64,000 bases of DNA, taken from contig JAQTMR010000001.1 of assembly GCA_028714255.1 (NCBI GenBank), positions 186,001 to 250,000 on the forward strand, written 5' to 3'. A program made the position numbers and the translations under genes. Below the pieces are notes generated by a model. The model saw only the letters and a program-made list of their open reading frames with translations, had not been told where the DNA came from and searched no databases. The DNA is from Phycisphaerae bacterium (GTDB taxonomy: Bacteria > Planctomycetota > Phycisphaerae > Sedimentisphaerales > Anaerobacaceae). Below are positions 17,889 to 27,282 of the stretch, in pieces (positions within the stretch are counted from its first letter, which is position 1; each line of letters starts with the position of its first letter).

Positions 17889-18452
17889 ATGAGGCAAGAA
17901 AATAACGCCCCGCCCGATTCAGCTCGGTCTCTTTTGAAGCATCGGCTTTCACTCCTGCCAGATTTGCCGGCTCAGCTTATTTTCTGGTCTATAGTGGTCC
18001 TCGGCATATCGCTGGACGTCTGGAGTAAGAAAGCCGTGTTTGACTGGCTCGAGAATCGAGACATCGTCCAAATCATACCCGGCGTCTTGCAATTGGTAAG
18101 GGCAGTCAACAATGGCGCAGCTTTTGGAATGTTCGCCGGGCACTCCTTTGGGCTGATTGCAATTTCATTCATAGCTCTAATAGTAATTTTTGCGGTTTTC
18201 CTCTTCGGCGGGGTCAGGCAAAGATTGGTTCACATTGCCCTCGGACTCTTCGCGGCAGGCGTTTGCGGCAATCTCTACGATAGAATATTTAACGATAGCC
18301 ACGTTCGTGATTTTATCGATGTTTATTATCGCGGGCACCATTGGCCCGCATTCAACGTCGCAGACAGTATGCTCTGCATCGCCGTCGGCTTGGGAATTAT
18401 TTCCTGCCTTTGGCCGCCCAAACAATCTTCCCAGCTTACGGAAACAACATAA
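17889..18452 (+). CDS. lspA: Lipoprotein signal peptidase (signal peptidase II)
   Basis: LspA is the inner-membrane aspartyl protease that removes signal peptides from prolipoproteins after lipid attachment. From the ATG at 17889 it has 187 residues with four hydrophobic segments. The conserved blocks are all present: LDVWSKKAVFDWL, VNNGAAFGMFAGH, GVCGNLYDRI with the first catalytic Asp, VRDFIDVY and FNVADS with the second. The N-terminus is about 30 residues longer than in compact homologues. The gene is followed at once by a clear terminator. Confidence 0.95.
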   Translation: MRQENNAPPDSARSLLKHRLSLLPDLPAQLIFWSIVVLGISLDVWSKKAVFDWLENRDIVQIIPGVLQLVRAVNNGAAFGMFAGHSFGLIAISFIALIVIFAVFLFGGVRQRLVHIALGLFAAGVCGNLYDRIFNDSHVRDFIDVYYRGHHWPAFNVADSMLCIAVGLGIISCLWPPKQSSQLTETT

Positions 18453-18461
18453 ATGTTTAGC

Positions 18462-18487
18462 CCTGCCGCTTGCGGCAGGAGTTTTTT
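18462..18487 (+). terminator. Intrinsic terminator after lspA
   Basis: CCTGCCGC and GCGGCAGG form an eight-base-pair stem with a TT loop, followed by AGTTTTTT. It lies between the lspA stop and the uup start. Confidence 0.8.
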
Positions 18488-18520
18488 AGCCACCTGCATT
18501 GCAGGGGGTTACCCAACAGT

Positions 18521-20410
18521 ATGGCAATAATAGGAATGCAGGATGTAAGCGTTGGTTTTGGCGGTCGCCCGTTGCTTGAACATATAAATTTGCAGTTCGA
18601 GGCAGGCGAGCGGATTTGTCTGCTCGGCCGAAATGGCGTGGGCAAATCGACGCTGATGAAGCTCATCACAGGCGAAGTTTCCCCCGAAAAAGGCGAAGTC
18701 TCACTTGTGCCGAAGCTTACGGTGACGTGCCTGACACAGGATGTGCCGGATAATCTAAGCGGAACGGTCTTTGAACTTGTTTCCGAGGGATTGGGCCAAT
18801 GCGGAAAGCTGCTCGCGCAGTATCATCTTGTCACCCATCAGCTTGCACTCGACCACAATAACAACTCGCTGCTGACCAGGCTCGATAAACTCCAGCACGC
18901 CCTCGATACCGAAAACGCCTGGCACATGGACCGCTATGTCGAGAACATCATTGAACACATGGAACTGGATGCCGATACCGAAGTAGCGAGCCTTTCGGCC
19001 GGGATGAAACGCCGCGTATTGCTGGCGCAGGCCATCGTTCGCAATCCGGATGTGCTCCTGCTCGATGAGCCGACGAACCATATCGATATCGATGCGGTGA
19101 CATGGATTGAGGATTTCCTCGCCGGCTATAAAGGAACGCTGATTTTTGTCAGCCATGACCGCGTATTCGTCAAAAAGCTCGCGACCCGTATCGTCGAGCT
19201 TGATAGGGGCCGGGCTGTAAGTTATTTTTGCGACTATGAAACATTCCTCGTTCGCAGGGACATCGCCAACCAGGCACAGGATGTCGAAAATTCCCTGTTC
19301 GATAAAAAGCTGGCCAAGGAAGAGATCTGGATTCGCAAGGGAATAAAGGCACGTCGGACGCGCAACGAGGGTCGCGTACGGGCGCTCAAGAAGATGCGTA
19401 ACGAACGGAGCCGGCGCAGAGAGAAAATCGGAAATGTCCGCATGCGGCTACAGGAAATCCAGCAATCCGGCAGGCTGGTCATCCAGGCAAAAGACATTTC
19501 ATTTGCATACCTGCCCGAAAAACCGATTATTTCGAACTTTTCTACGACCATAATGCGAGGCGACAAGGTCGGCATCGTCGGCCCTAACGGCTCAGGGAAA
19601 ACAACGCTCCTGCGGACGCTGCTCAAGGAACTCTCGGCCCGGCAGGGTACGATACGACATGGCACCAACCTCGAAATCGCGTATTTCGACCAGCTGCACG
19701 CCCAGCTCAATTATGAAAAATCCGTGTATGAAAATATCGCCGACGGCAATCAAACAGTAATGATTAACGGAAAATCCCGGCACGTCATCGGCTATCTTCA
19801 GGACTTCTTGTTTACGCCTGACCAGTCGCGAAGCCCCTTGTCGAATCTTTCAGGCGGAGAACGAAACAGGCTGCTGCTGGCGAAACTTTTTACCAGGCCG
19901 GCCAATATGCTCGTGCTCGATGAGCCGACAAACGACCTTGATATCGAAACGCTCGATTTGCTCGAAGAACTTTTGCTCGAATATCCCGGCACAGTCCTGA
20001 TGGTTAGCCACGACCGCCAATTTCTAAATAACGTAGTCACCAGCATTATAGCGCTCGAAGGTAATGGTGTTGTAAACGAATACGTGGGCGGCTACGATGA
20101 CTGGCTCCGGCAGAGAAAGATAGCTTCAAAACCCCAGCCGCAAAAGTCACCTACTAAAGAATTAAAAGAATCGCAGCCAAAAGAGCAGATGCGAAAATTA
20201 ACCTTCAAGGAAAAGAATGAACTCAAAGAACTGCCCGCCCTTATCGAAAAATTGGAAACCGAGCAGCGGCTGTTGTACGAAACGATGGCTGACCCTGCTT
20301 TTTATAAAAAGGGCCTAGAAGTTGCCGCAGTCACTACCCGGGCCGGGGAATTGAAAAAGCAGCTCGATGAAGTTTACGCCAGATGGCAGGAACTGGAGGC
20401 ACTGCAATAG
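18521..20410 (+). CDS. uup: ABC-F family ATPase, Uup type
   Basis: ABC-F proteins are soluble tandem ATPases that act on ribosomes or related particles and are not transporters. The start is taken as the ATG at 18521, giving 629 residues; the tracked start at 18470 runs through the lspA terminator. Two ABC domains are visible: GRNGVGKSTLMKLITGE, LSAGMKRRVLLAQAIVRNPD and LLLDEPTNHIDID, then GPNGSGKTTLLRTLLKE, LSGGERNRLLLAKLFTRP and LVLDEPTNDLDIE. The linker between them is rich in Arg and Lys. The C-terminal coiled coil (ELPALIEKLETEQRLLYETM ... AGELKKQLDEVYARWQELE) is characteristic of Uup. A small hairpin (CCTGCATTGCAGG) overlaps the G-rich ribosome binding site. Confidence 0.92.
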   Translation: MAIIGMQDVSVGFGGRPLLEHINLQFEAGERICLLGRNGVGKSTLMKLITGEVSPEKGEVSLVPKLTVTCLTQDVPDNLSGTVFELVSEGLGQCGKLLAQYHLVTHQLALDHNNNSLLTRLDKLQHALDTENAWHMDRYVENIIEHMELDADTEVASLSAGMKRRVLLAQAIVRNPDVLLLDEPTNHIDIDAVTWIEDFLAGYKGTLIFVSHDRVFVKKLATRIVELDRGRAVSYFCDYETFLVRRDIANQAQDVENSLFDKKLAKEEIWIRKGIKARRTRNEGRVRALKKMRNERSRRREKIGNVRMRLQEIQQSGRLVIQAKDISFAYLPEKPIISNFSTTIMRGDKVGIVGPNGSGKTTLLRTLLKELSARQGTIRHGTNLEIAYFDQLHAQLNYEKSVYENIADGNQTVMINGKSRHVIGYLQDFLFTPDQSRSPLSNLSGGERNRLLLAKLFTRPANMLVLDEPTNDLDIETLDLLEELLLEYPGTVLMVSHDRQFLNNVVTSIIALEGNGVVNEYVGGYDDWLRQRKIASKPQPQKSPTKELKESQPKEQMRKLTFKEKNELKELPALIEKLETEQRLLYETMADPAFYKKGLEVAAVTTRAGELKKQLDEVYARWQELEALQ

Positions 20411-20417
20411 AAATTTG

Positions 20418-20813
20418 CTACTGGGATGTCTTCTCGAAAATCTCCTCGGCAACATAAATAGGCGTATTGGATGCAACACCCAGCGCAATCGCATCAGATG
20501 GACGCGAATCTACTTTCACCGTTTGGCCGTTCGACTTTAAGTGTATCATCGCATAAAAAGTGTGGTTGCGAAGTTCATTGATAACTATCTTTTCTATCTT
20601 AACGCCGAGACTTTCAATTACACCGCCCAGTAAGTCGTGTGTCATTGGCCGCGGTGGCTTGATACCTTTTAGTCTGCGGTCGATTGCAAAAATTTCTACT
20701 ATCCCGATAACGATAGGAAAGCTCCGCTCGCCGTGCCGCTCCTTCAGCACAATTACCTGCTGGTCGGATGTCTCGTTAATAATTATTCGTGATAATTCGA
20801 CTTCAACGTCCAT
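20418..20813 (-). CDS. Bifunctional nuclease-domain protein (DUF151)
   Basis: From the ATG at 20813 the product has 131 residues beginning MDVEVELSRIIINETSDQQV, the normal start of the family; the tracked start at 20891 adds unrelated residues. It contains the conserved ERHGERSFPIVIGIVEIFAI, RPMTHDLLGGVIESLGVKI and VDSRPSDAIALGV blocks of DUF151, a family with reported RNase and DNase activity in plants and found widely in bacteria. It converges with uup, with only seven bases between the stop codons, and lies downstream of valS. Confidence 0.88.
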   Translation of the reverse strand: MDVEVELSRIIINETSDQQVIVLKERHGERSFPIVIGIVEIFAIDRRLKGIKPPRPMTHDLLGGVIESLGVKIEKIVINELRNHTFYAMIHLKSNGQTVKVDSRPSDAIALGVASNTPIYVAEEIFEKTSQ

Positions 20814-20950
20814 TTTTGGCAACGCTTTCCTTGCTATTAAACAGAGCCGCGACCGTAAGGGAGCGGTAAATCTATATCCCCTCCTGCACAATCCACGACT
20901 AAAAATTTTTAATCTTAATCAGCACAAATCAGCGATGCCAAGTTTACATC

Positions 20951-23900
20951 TTACAATTCTGAGAGATGTTTTTCAAGCTGTTTTAGCTGCTCCGTCAGCT
21001 CAGCCAGCTTATCTCTTGCCTGTGACACAACTTCCGGCTTGGCCTTGGCAATAAAATTCTCGTTATTTAACCTCGCCTCCGCGCTTCTTTTTGCCTTCTC
21101 TATCTCATCCTTTTGCTTCTGCAGCTTTGCGCGTTCAGCTTCTGGGTCTATTACATCGTGCATATAGAAAGACAATCCCTCTACTACCGCAACCGCCGCC
21201 TTGGCAGGCTTGGCAACATCGATTCCGGGCTCGAATCCCTTAAGACCCGCCATATTGCAAATCAACTCGGCATTCGTCTTTAAGACAGCAAGAACATCCG
21301 CCGATACCGACGCCGAAGCAGACACCATCTTGTTGTTGGCAATATTATATTTATTCTTCATGTCCCTAAACGCCCGAACCGGACTCTGGATAATTTCAAT
21401 CTGTCTTTCAATGTCTTTATTCACCAGAGAATTCAATTGCCCCGGCCATTCAGCAACAACCAATGCCTCTGCCTGTTTCGCTTCAGCAAGTCCCTCAAGA
21501 CCTCTTACGGGAGCTATTTCGTTTAGCTTTTGGAATATCCCCTCGGTAATAAAAGGCATAAATGGATGCAGCAAGCGCAAAACCTGGTCCAGCACAAACG
21601 CCAACACACTTTGAGCTATCGGCTTTTGCTGTTCATCCTGCATTCGAGGCTTTATCCATTCGAGATACCAGTCGCAAAAATCATTCCAGAAAAACTTGTA
21701 AAGCAGCGCTAAAGGCTCACTGTATTTAAAATCATCTAACTGTGCCGTCACATCGCCGGCAGTCTGCGCCAGCCGGGAAAGAATCCACTTATCGGTAATC
21801 GTCAATTTATCTTTGTCGAATTTACCGGCCTCGATACCTTCGAGATTCATCATCGCAAAACGCGATGCGTTCCAGAGCTTATTGCAGAAATTTCTGCCGA
21901 CGTCGAACTTAGGCGATGTATTCACCGTCCTGCCATCCGGCAGCTTCATCTTCTCCACAGGCATCCTGACGTCCTGCGTCTGCGTCGTCATACTTACCAG
22001 CGTAAACCGCATCGCGTCCGCCCCATGGCTGTCAATAGCCACAAACGGGTCAATCCCGTTACCCAGGCTCTTGGACATCTTCCGTCCTTCGCCGTCCTGT
22101 ATCATCGCGTGAATGAAAACGTCCTTAAACGGAATATCGCCCGCACAATATTGCCCCATCATCACCATACGCGATACCCAAAGCGTAATAATCTCACGCG
22201 CTGTGCAAAGCACATCCCCCGGATAGAAAGTCTTAAGTTCAGGTGTTTCGTCAGGCCAACCCATCGTACTAAATGGCCACAACGCCGAACTAAACCACGT
22301 ATCAAGCACGTCTTCATCTTGCTTTAAGGACACCAGTTTAACTTTTAATTTGAGAGCCTTTTTTAAGGCATCTGTAGAAAATTTATTTACAAATGTGCTT
22401 TTTAAATCTTTGTCCTCATCGTGGTTTTTAACTCTTTCCATGCCCAGAGACATTTTAGCAAGGAAATTCAGAGCCTCTTGTGCTTTTGGTGACTGAGCGC
22501 AAATGCGTAAAGCAAAGGAAGAATAATCTAATATTTCACCAAAATCTTCGTGATGTACATCATTTTCAATTTTGCACGATACTAAAAAGTCATCCAAAAG
22601 CTTAAGGTAGTCTTTCTTATAGGCATCGTCTGGTTCATATTCTGATTGAAAATGCGCAGTGTTGAAAGCTAACGACCACATCGGGATACGATGCCCCCAC
22701 CAGAGCTGCCTGCTGATGGGCCAGTCGCGTAAATTTTCCAGCCAGCTTTGATAAGTCTTTCCGTAACGGTCTGGAATGAATCTCAATCGGCCGTCAAGCA
22801 CTGGCTTCAATGCCAAACCGGCTAATGAATTCACCGGCACATCAGTTCCCTCAATCAGCTTTTCTGCGAGCGACGAGTCACAAGCCACAAGCGACGGAAT
22901 TGGTTTCTTAACCGCGATATACCACTGGTCGGATAGATATGGCTCGATAGGTACATGGCTGCGGTAACTGTGCCCGACTTCGTGGGTGTATTCGCGCACT
23001 TCTTCGAGAAGTTTTTCCTGTCTGAACCATTCGACAATCGCCTCTCGTGCCTCGAAACGGTCCATCCCGATTAGATTTTCCACATCTGGATTTTTTATCT
23101 GCTCCCAATCCGTCCAGCCGAACTTATCGCTGATAGAGCCGTCCGGAGCCATCACATTGATAACTTCCAGCCCCTGCCTCTGGCCAATTTCCCAGTCGTC
23201 GGGGTCATGGGCAGGCGTGACCTTCAAAAAGCCGGTAGAAAACTTCGCCTTTTCATCTTCACTTTCAGGATTCGCGAGAACGACATGCTCATCGGCAACA
23301 ATCGGGATAATCCTGCCCACTATTGGCAGCCGAACCTTTTTGCCGACAAGATATTTCGCTCGCCCGTCCGACGGATTCATCGCAACCGCCGTATCGCCGA
23401 GCATAGTTTCGGGCCGGGTCGTCGCCACGGTGACATGTTCTATTCGCTTGCCATCAATCTCAATCGGCTCAACAAGCGGATACCTCATATACCAGAAATG
23501 CCCCGCTACCGTTTCGTGTTCGACCTCATCGTCCGCCAATACCGTCTGCGTAGCCGGGTCCCAGTTAACTAATCGTTTGCCGCGGTAAATCAATCCGTCT
23601 TTGAATAGCTTAAAAAACGCGGCTCGCACGGCCTTGGCGCAAACCTCGTCCATTGTGAATCTCGTCCGCTCCCAGTCGCACGAACAGCCCATCGCCCTAA
23701 GCTGGTTGATAATCGTGGCCTCGTATTCGTCTTTCCACGCCTGTACCCTCGCCACGAATTTATCTCTCGCGAAATCTGTCCGTTTCTTCCCCTCTTCCGC
23801 CAAAATTCGTTTCTCAACGACCGTCTGGGTAGCGATACCTGCGTGGTCTGTCCCCGGCATCCACAGCGTATTGTATTTTTGCATCCGCCGGAACCGAATC

Positions 23901-24097
23901 AAAACGTCCTGCAAAGTGTTATTCAACGCGTGTCCGAGGTGCAAAGGTGCCGTAACGTTAGGAGGCGGAATCACAATCGTATAAGCTTTGCCCTTGCCCC
24001 CTGCTTCAGCGTGAAAATAGGCTCGCGAAAACCAAACTTCATTCGCCTGCTTCTCTATCTCTTTTGGTTCATAAACTTTAGAAAGTTCTTTATCCAT
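20951..24097 (-). CDS. valS: Valyl-tRNA synthetase with a large internal insertion
   Basis: ValS charges tRNA-Val and edits mischarged threonine. The 1048-residue protein has the class I HIGH motif (PPPNVTAPLHLGHALNNTLQD), the editing domain (TTRPETMLGDTAVAMNP, TPAHDPDDWEIGQRQGL), the KMSKS motif (GRKMSKSLGNGIDP), the anticodon-binding domain and the C-terminal coiled coil (EAERAKLQKQKDEIEKAKRS). Between HRIPMWS (about residue 470) and QDEDVLDTWFSSALWPF (about residue 592) there are about 119 residues, where typical homologues have some 35-50 residues. The extra part is helical and charged and has no CxxC knuckle. The gene stands between rho and the DUF151 gene. Confidence 0.96.
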   Translation of the reverse strand: MDKELSKVYEPKEIEKQANEVWFSRAYFHAEAGGKGKAYTIVIPPPNVTAPLHLGHALNNTLQDVLIRFRRMQKYNTLWMPGTDHAGIATQTVVEKRILAEEGKKRTDFARDKFVARVQAWKDEYEATIINQLRAMGCSCDWERTRFTMDEVCAKAVRAAFFKLFKDGLIYRGKRLVNWDPATQTVLADDEVEHETVAGHFWYMRYPLVEPIEIDGKRIEHVTVATTRPETMLGDTAVAMNPSDGRAKYLVGKKVRLPIVGRIIPIVADEHVVLANPESEDEKAKFSTGFLKVTPAHDPDDWEIGQRQGLEVINVMAPDGSISDKFGWTDWEQIKNPDVENLIGMDRFEAREAIVEWFRQEKLLEEVREYTHEVGHSYRSHVPIEPYLSDQWYIAVKKPIPSLVACDSSLAEKLIEGTDVPVNSLAGLALKPVLDGRLRFIPDRYGKTYQSWLENLRDWPISRQLWWGHRIPMWSLAFNTAHFQSEYEPDDAYKKDYLKLLDDFLVSCKIENDVHHEDFGEILDYSSFALRICAQSPKAQEALNFLAKMSLGMERVKNHDEDKDLKSTFVNKFSTDALKKALKLKVKLVSLKQDEDVLDTWFSSALWPFSTMGWPDETPELKTFYPGDVLCTAREIITLWVSRMVMMGQYCAGDIPFKDVFIHAMIQDGEGRKMSKSLGNGIDPFVAIDSHGADAMRFTLVSMTTQTQDVRMPVEKMKLPDGRTVNTSPKFDVGRNFCNKLWNASRFAMMNLEGIEAGKFDKDKLTITDKWILSRLAQTAGDVTAQLDDFKYSEPLALLYKFFWNDFCDWYLEWIKPRMQDEQQKPIAQSVLAFVLDQVLRLLHPFMPFITEGIFQKLNEIAPVRGLEGLAEAKQAEALVVAEWPGQLNSLVNKDIERQIEIIQSPVRAFRDMKNKYNIANNKMVSASASVSADVLAVLKTNAELICNMAGLKGFEPGIDVAKPAKAAVAVVEGLSFYMHDVIDPEAERAKLQKQKDEIEKAKRSAEARLNNENFIAKAKPEVVSQARDKLAELTEQLKQLEKHLSEL

Positions 24098-24249
24098 AAC
24101 TCGCTTGGCTTAGATAACAACTTATAAAAACTCCGACAAGACAATAAGATACCGGGATTTTATCTTAATAAAACCAAATGGATATGTAAAGCAGCAAACC
24201 GCGCATTCTCGCTCACTGCCGCAGCAATTCGTTTTGCACAACATTCAGC

Positions 24250-25728
24250 TTAGTCGATATTCATCGTCATCAGGAACTCTGCGTTGGTTCGGCATTTGGT
24301 AAGTCTGCTCTTGAGCAGTTCTACCCCTTCTACCGGATTCAGCTCGCTAAGCACCCTGCGGAGCCGATATACGAGTCCGAGCTCTTTCTCATCGAGCAGC
24401 AGCTCCTCCCTTCTGGTTCCGCTTCGGCTGATATCTATCGCCGGCCAGGTCCTTCTGTCAACGAGCCGCCTGTCCAGATGCAGTTCCATATTTCCAGTCG
24501 CCTTAAACTCCTCGAAGATAACCTCGTCCATCTTCGAGCCGGTATCAATCAGCGCCGTCGCGAAGATAGTCAGCGAGCCGCCGAATTCGACGTTTCTTGC
24601 CGCACCGAAAAATTTCTTAGGCATCTGCATCGCGCCGGCATCAACGCCGCCGGTCAGAATCTTGCCCGAATGAGGCTGCTCCGTATTATACGCACGGGCA
24701 AGACGTGTTATCGAATCCAAAAGGATAACCACATCCTGGCCGTACTCTACCATTCGCTTTGCCTTTTCAATCACGACCTCAGCCACCTGACAATGACGGG
24801 CGGCTGGCTCATCGAAAGTAGAACTGATAACCTCAACGTCACTGGCGGTTTTACGCTCCATTTCCGTAACTTCTTCGGGCCGTTCATCAATCAGCAACAC
24901 TATCAATTTCACTTCAGGATGATTCGTACTGATGGCGTTCGCAATCTTTTGCAGCAGGACCGTCTTGCCTGTTCGCGGTGCAGCGACAATCAAACCTCGC
25001 TGACCTTTACCCACCGGCGTTACCAAATCGACTATTCGCATATTCAATTCTTCCGGCACCGTCTCGAGTATTAAACGCTGCTCAGGATGCAGAGGCTTCA
25101 AGTCGCTGAACACCACTTTTTCCGCGAGGTTGTCCGGATTCTCGAAGTTAATCGCTTCCACCCGCAACAGGGCAAAATACTTTTCCGAATCCTTCGGAGG
25201 CCTGATTTGTCCCGATACGGTGTTCCCCGTCCGCAGGCCGAAACGCCTGATTTGAGAGGGCGAAACGTAAATATCGTCCGGGCTGGACAGGTAGTTGTAA
25301 CTCGGATTTCGCAAAAATCCGTAACCGTCCGGCAGAACTTCCAATACGCCTTCGCCATACAATAACCCGTTTTGGCGAATACGCTCTTTAAGGATTCTGA
25401 AAATCAAATCCTGCTTCTTTAACGCAGTGTATTCCTGTATATTCTCCTTCTTGGCGATTTCGTGCAGCTCTGAAACATTAAGTTTCTGCAGGTCCGTCAA
25501 ATACAAGCTGCCCTTCTTAATCCGCTCATACTTGGCGTGCGTAGATTCCTCTTCGCTTTGCTTGGACTGCTGTACTTCTTCCTCTGCCGTAGCAGCTTTG
25601 GGGGTGGTGTCGGCTGGTTCCGACCGGTCTGATATGTCCGGGCTGACTTCTTTATCGACAGCCTGGTCTTCGGCTTTTCTCTTTGTGCCTTTATATTTTC
25701 TTGGTTGTCTTGGTGAGGCCTTAGCCAT
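24250..25728 (-). CDS. rho: Transcription termination factor Rho
   Basis: Rho is the hexameric RNA helicase that ends transcription of untranslated RNA. The 492 residues start with a charged, low-complexity extension of about 75 residues rich in Lys, Glu and Ser, then the Rho N-terminal SAP-like domain ([21 protein letters not shown]), the cold-shock RNA-binding domain ([21 protein letters not shown]) and the ATPase ([52 protein letters not shown]). AAAAAAGGAGCAGTT precedes the start. coaE lies 144 bases upstream on the same strand. The N-terminal extension resembles those found in Rho of several phyla and may modulate RNA binding. Confidence 0.97.
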   Translation of the reverse strand: MAKASPRQPRKYKGTKRKAEDQAVDKEVSPDISDRSEPADTTPKAATAEEEVQQSKQSEEESTHAKYERIKKGSLYLTDLQKLNVSELHEIAKKENIQEYTALKKQDLIFRILKERIRQNGLLYGEGVLEVLPDGYGFLRNPSYNYLSSPDDIYVSPSQIRRFGLRTGNTVSGQIRPPKDSEKYFALLRVEAINFENPDNLAEKVVFSDLKPLHPEQRLILETVPEELNMRIVDLVTPVGKGQRGLIVAAPRTGKTVLLQKIANAISTNHPEVKLIVLLIDERPEEVTEMERKTASDVEVISSTFDEPAARHCQVAEVVIEKAKRMVEYGQDVVILLDSITRLARAYNTEQPHSGKILTGGVDAGAMQMPKKFFGAARNVEFGGSLTIFATALIDTGSKMDEVIFEEFKATGNMELHLDRRLVDRRTWPAIDISRSGTRREELLLDEKELGLVYRLRRVLSELNPVEGVELLKSRLTKCRTNAEFLMTMNID

Positions 25729-25871
25729 AACTGCTCCTTTTTTTCTTTTGCCAAATACTTATGATTTACTTAAGCAACATTACTGCTGGAGTTCTATAGG
25801 ATTTGGTTTTTGAACATTGAGTAGAAATTAAATTTAATATATTAAATGGGCGTTACTGCAACTATTCTTTA

Positions 25872-26480
25872 TTACCCATTATATAAGAAGAAGATATCAG
25901 TGACTTGCCCGGCCAATGCCGAGAAGCCAGAATTGTTATCAATGGTATTATCGGCGATGCTTTTCTTTTTGTCCAGAGAAATTTGAAATTTTTCTCTATA
26001 TTTTCTGCCCCCCTCCAAACCCGCTTTTTCCCCTCTCTCGGCCCGTATCCGCTCATCGCATTCGACAAAAATAAGCTTGTCGCACCTTTTTGCCCAGCCG
26101 ACCTCCATCAATAGCGGCATATCCAATACCACCGCCTTGACCCTGCCCTGACGCTTCGCCTTCTTTATGAGAACCTCAACACGCGCCAGAACAAGAGGAT
26201 GGATTATACCATTCAGCACCAAGAGCTTGTCCGCGTCAGCGAAGACTATATCAGCTACCTTGCTATGGTCGATTCTGCCCCAGCGGTCCAAAACGCCTTC
26301 GCCAAATGATGCGACTATTTTTTTTATAACTGCTTCCCTGTCAAGCAGTTCGTGCGCGATTTTGTCAGCGTCAACCACGCCGCAGCCGAGCTTGGCAAAC
26401 TCCGCCGCGACGGCGCTTTTGCCTGACCCGACTCCGCCTAAAATTCCTATTATTATTGGCTTCTTCTTCGGCTTGTTCAC
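25872..26480 (-). CDS. coaE: Dephospho-CoA kinase
   Basis: CoaE phosphorylates dephospho-CoA in the last step of coenzyme A synthesis. The 202-residue protein shows the P-loop GILGGVGSGKSAVAAEFAKLG, the substrate-binding VVDADKIAHELL, INGIIHPLVLARVE and VLDMPLLMEVGWAKRCDKLIFVEC. Length and order are normal for the family. It is probably co-transcribed with rho downstream. Its start lies about 40 bases from the REP repeat that marks the edge of the transposase unit at 26.5-27.3 kb. Confidence 0.93.
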   Translation of the reverse strand: MNKPKKKPIIIGILGGVGSGKSAVAAEFAKLGCGVVDADKIAHELLDREAVIKKIVASFGEGVLDRWGRIDHSKVADIVFADADKLLVLNGIIHPLVLARVEVLIKKAKRQGRVKAVVLDMPLLMEVGWAKRCDKLIFVECDERIRAERGEKAGLEGGRKYREKFQISLDKKKSIADNTIDNNSGFSALAGQVTDIFFLYNG

Positions 26481-26526
26481 AGCCCGGCAGTCTAACCGCT
26501 GTTCTAAAAACTGTCAATACCCGTAC

Positions 26527-26552
26527 GTAGGGGCGGACCTATGTGTCCGCCC
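26527..26552 (+). repeat. REP element, family A (GTAG type), copy 1
   Basis: GTAGGGGCGGACCTATGTGT followed by CCGCCC: the tetranucleotide GTAG precedes the palindrome GGGCGGAC/GTCCGCCC, the classic layout of REP sequences mobilised by REP-associated transposases. A direct repeat (ACGATTAACGACGATTAAC) follows it. Confidence 0.8.
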
Positions 26553-26880
26553 AAATACTTGACGATTAACGACGATTAACAGAAAATAAAGAAAGAAAGG
26601 ATTTAAACATTGAAATATAATCCGGACATCCATCATCGCCGGTCGATTCGATTAACAGGATATGATTATTCACAATCCGGATATTATTTTATTACCATTT
26701 GCACACGACAACGCCGGCTTCTGTTCGGAGAAATTAAAAAAGACCGGATGCTCTTGAATGATGCGGGCCAAATGATTGGTCGCTGGTGGAACGAATTAAA
26801 AAACAAATACCCCAATATCGAAATTGACAAATATGTGGCAATGCCCAATCATTGCCATGGCATCATATCTGTAAATGAAA

Positions 26881-26907
26881 CGGGCGAACACACCGGTTCG
26901 CCCCTAC
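26881..26907 (-). repeat. REP element, family A, copy inside the RAYT gene
   Basis: Read on the minus strand this is GTAGGGGCGAACCGGTGTGT followed by TCGCCCG, the same GTAG-plus-palindrome layout as the flanking copies, but embedded in the transposase reading frame without breaking it. Confidence 0.75.
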
Positions 26908-26918
26908 AATCGGCATCC

Positions 26919-26940
26919 GCAGACAAATTTGTCTGCCCTT
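26919..26940 (-). repeat. Second REP-like palindrome inside the RAYT gene
   Basis: GCAGACAAATTTGTCTGC is an 18-bp perfect palindrome and continues into CCTT; on the minus strand it reads GGGCAGACAAATTTGTCTGC, close to the GGGCAGAC/GTCTGCCC arms of the downstream copies. Confidence 0.6.
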
Positions 26941-27172
26941 CAATATCTAAAATGATTCAGTGGTTTAAAACAATGACAACTAATGAATATACCCAAAATG
27001 TCAAACAAAACCACTGGAAACCTTTCGACGGCAAATTATGGCAACGCAACTATTACGAAGAGATTATCCGAGACGAAACATCGTTACAGCGTATTCGTGA
27101 ATATATCATTAATAACCCTGCCCAATGGCAGCAGGATAAATTATTCACCCCGTAGAAACTGACCTTTCTATT

Positions 27173-27209
27173 GGGACAGACCTGTTGGGGCAGACCTATG
27201 TGTCTGCCC
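27173..27209 (+). repeat. REP element, family A, partial plus full copy
   Basis: A half copy GGGACAGACCTGTT runs directly into the full palindrome GGGGCAGACCTATGTGTCTG followed by CCC, just after the transposase stop codon. Confidence 0.75.
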
Positions 27210-27242
27210 TTGCCATAACCTTAATACACCTACCCAAAACCC

Positions 27243-27268
27243 GTAGGGGCAGACCTATGTGTCTGCCC
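27243..27268 (+). repeat. REP element, family A, copy with GTAG
   Basis: GTAGGGGCAGACCTATGTGT followed by CTGCCC is the best-preserved copy. It ends 15 bases before the stop codon of the minus-strand glycosyltransferase. Confidence 0.8.
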
Positions 27269-27282
27269 GCCTTACTTTACAG

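Larger units (their letters stand above)
26610..27155 (+). mobile_element. REP-associated tyrosine transposase (RAYT), coding sequence
   Basis: The 181-residue protein is a Y1-type single-strand transposase of the IS200/RAYT superfamily. It begins RRSIRLTGYDYSQSGYYFIT, has the HUH metal motif in VAMPNHCHGII and a likely catalytic tyrosine in RNYYEEIIRDE, and ends with the usual IREYIINNPAQW. Such enzymes cut REP DNA at the GTAG tetranucleotide. The start is TTG with GAAAGG nine bases upstream. REP copies of one family lie on both sides. About 20 residues after the HUH motif (TGEHTGSPLQSASADKFVCP) are encoded by two REP-like palindromes lying inside the gene and kept in frame. Whether it is still active is unknown. 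Confidence 0.9.
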
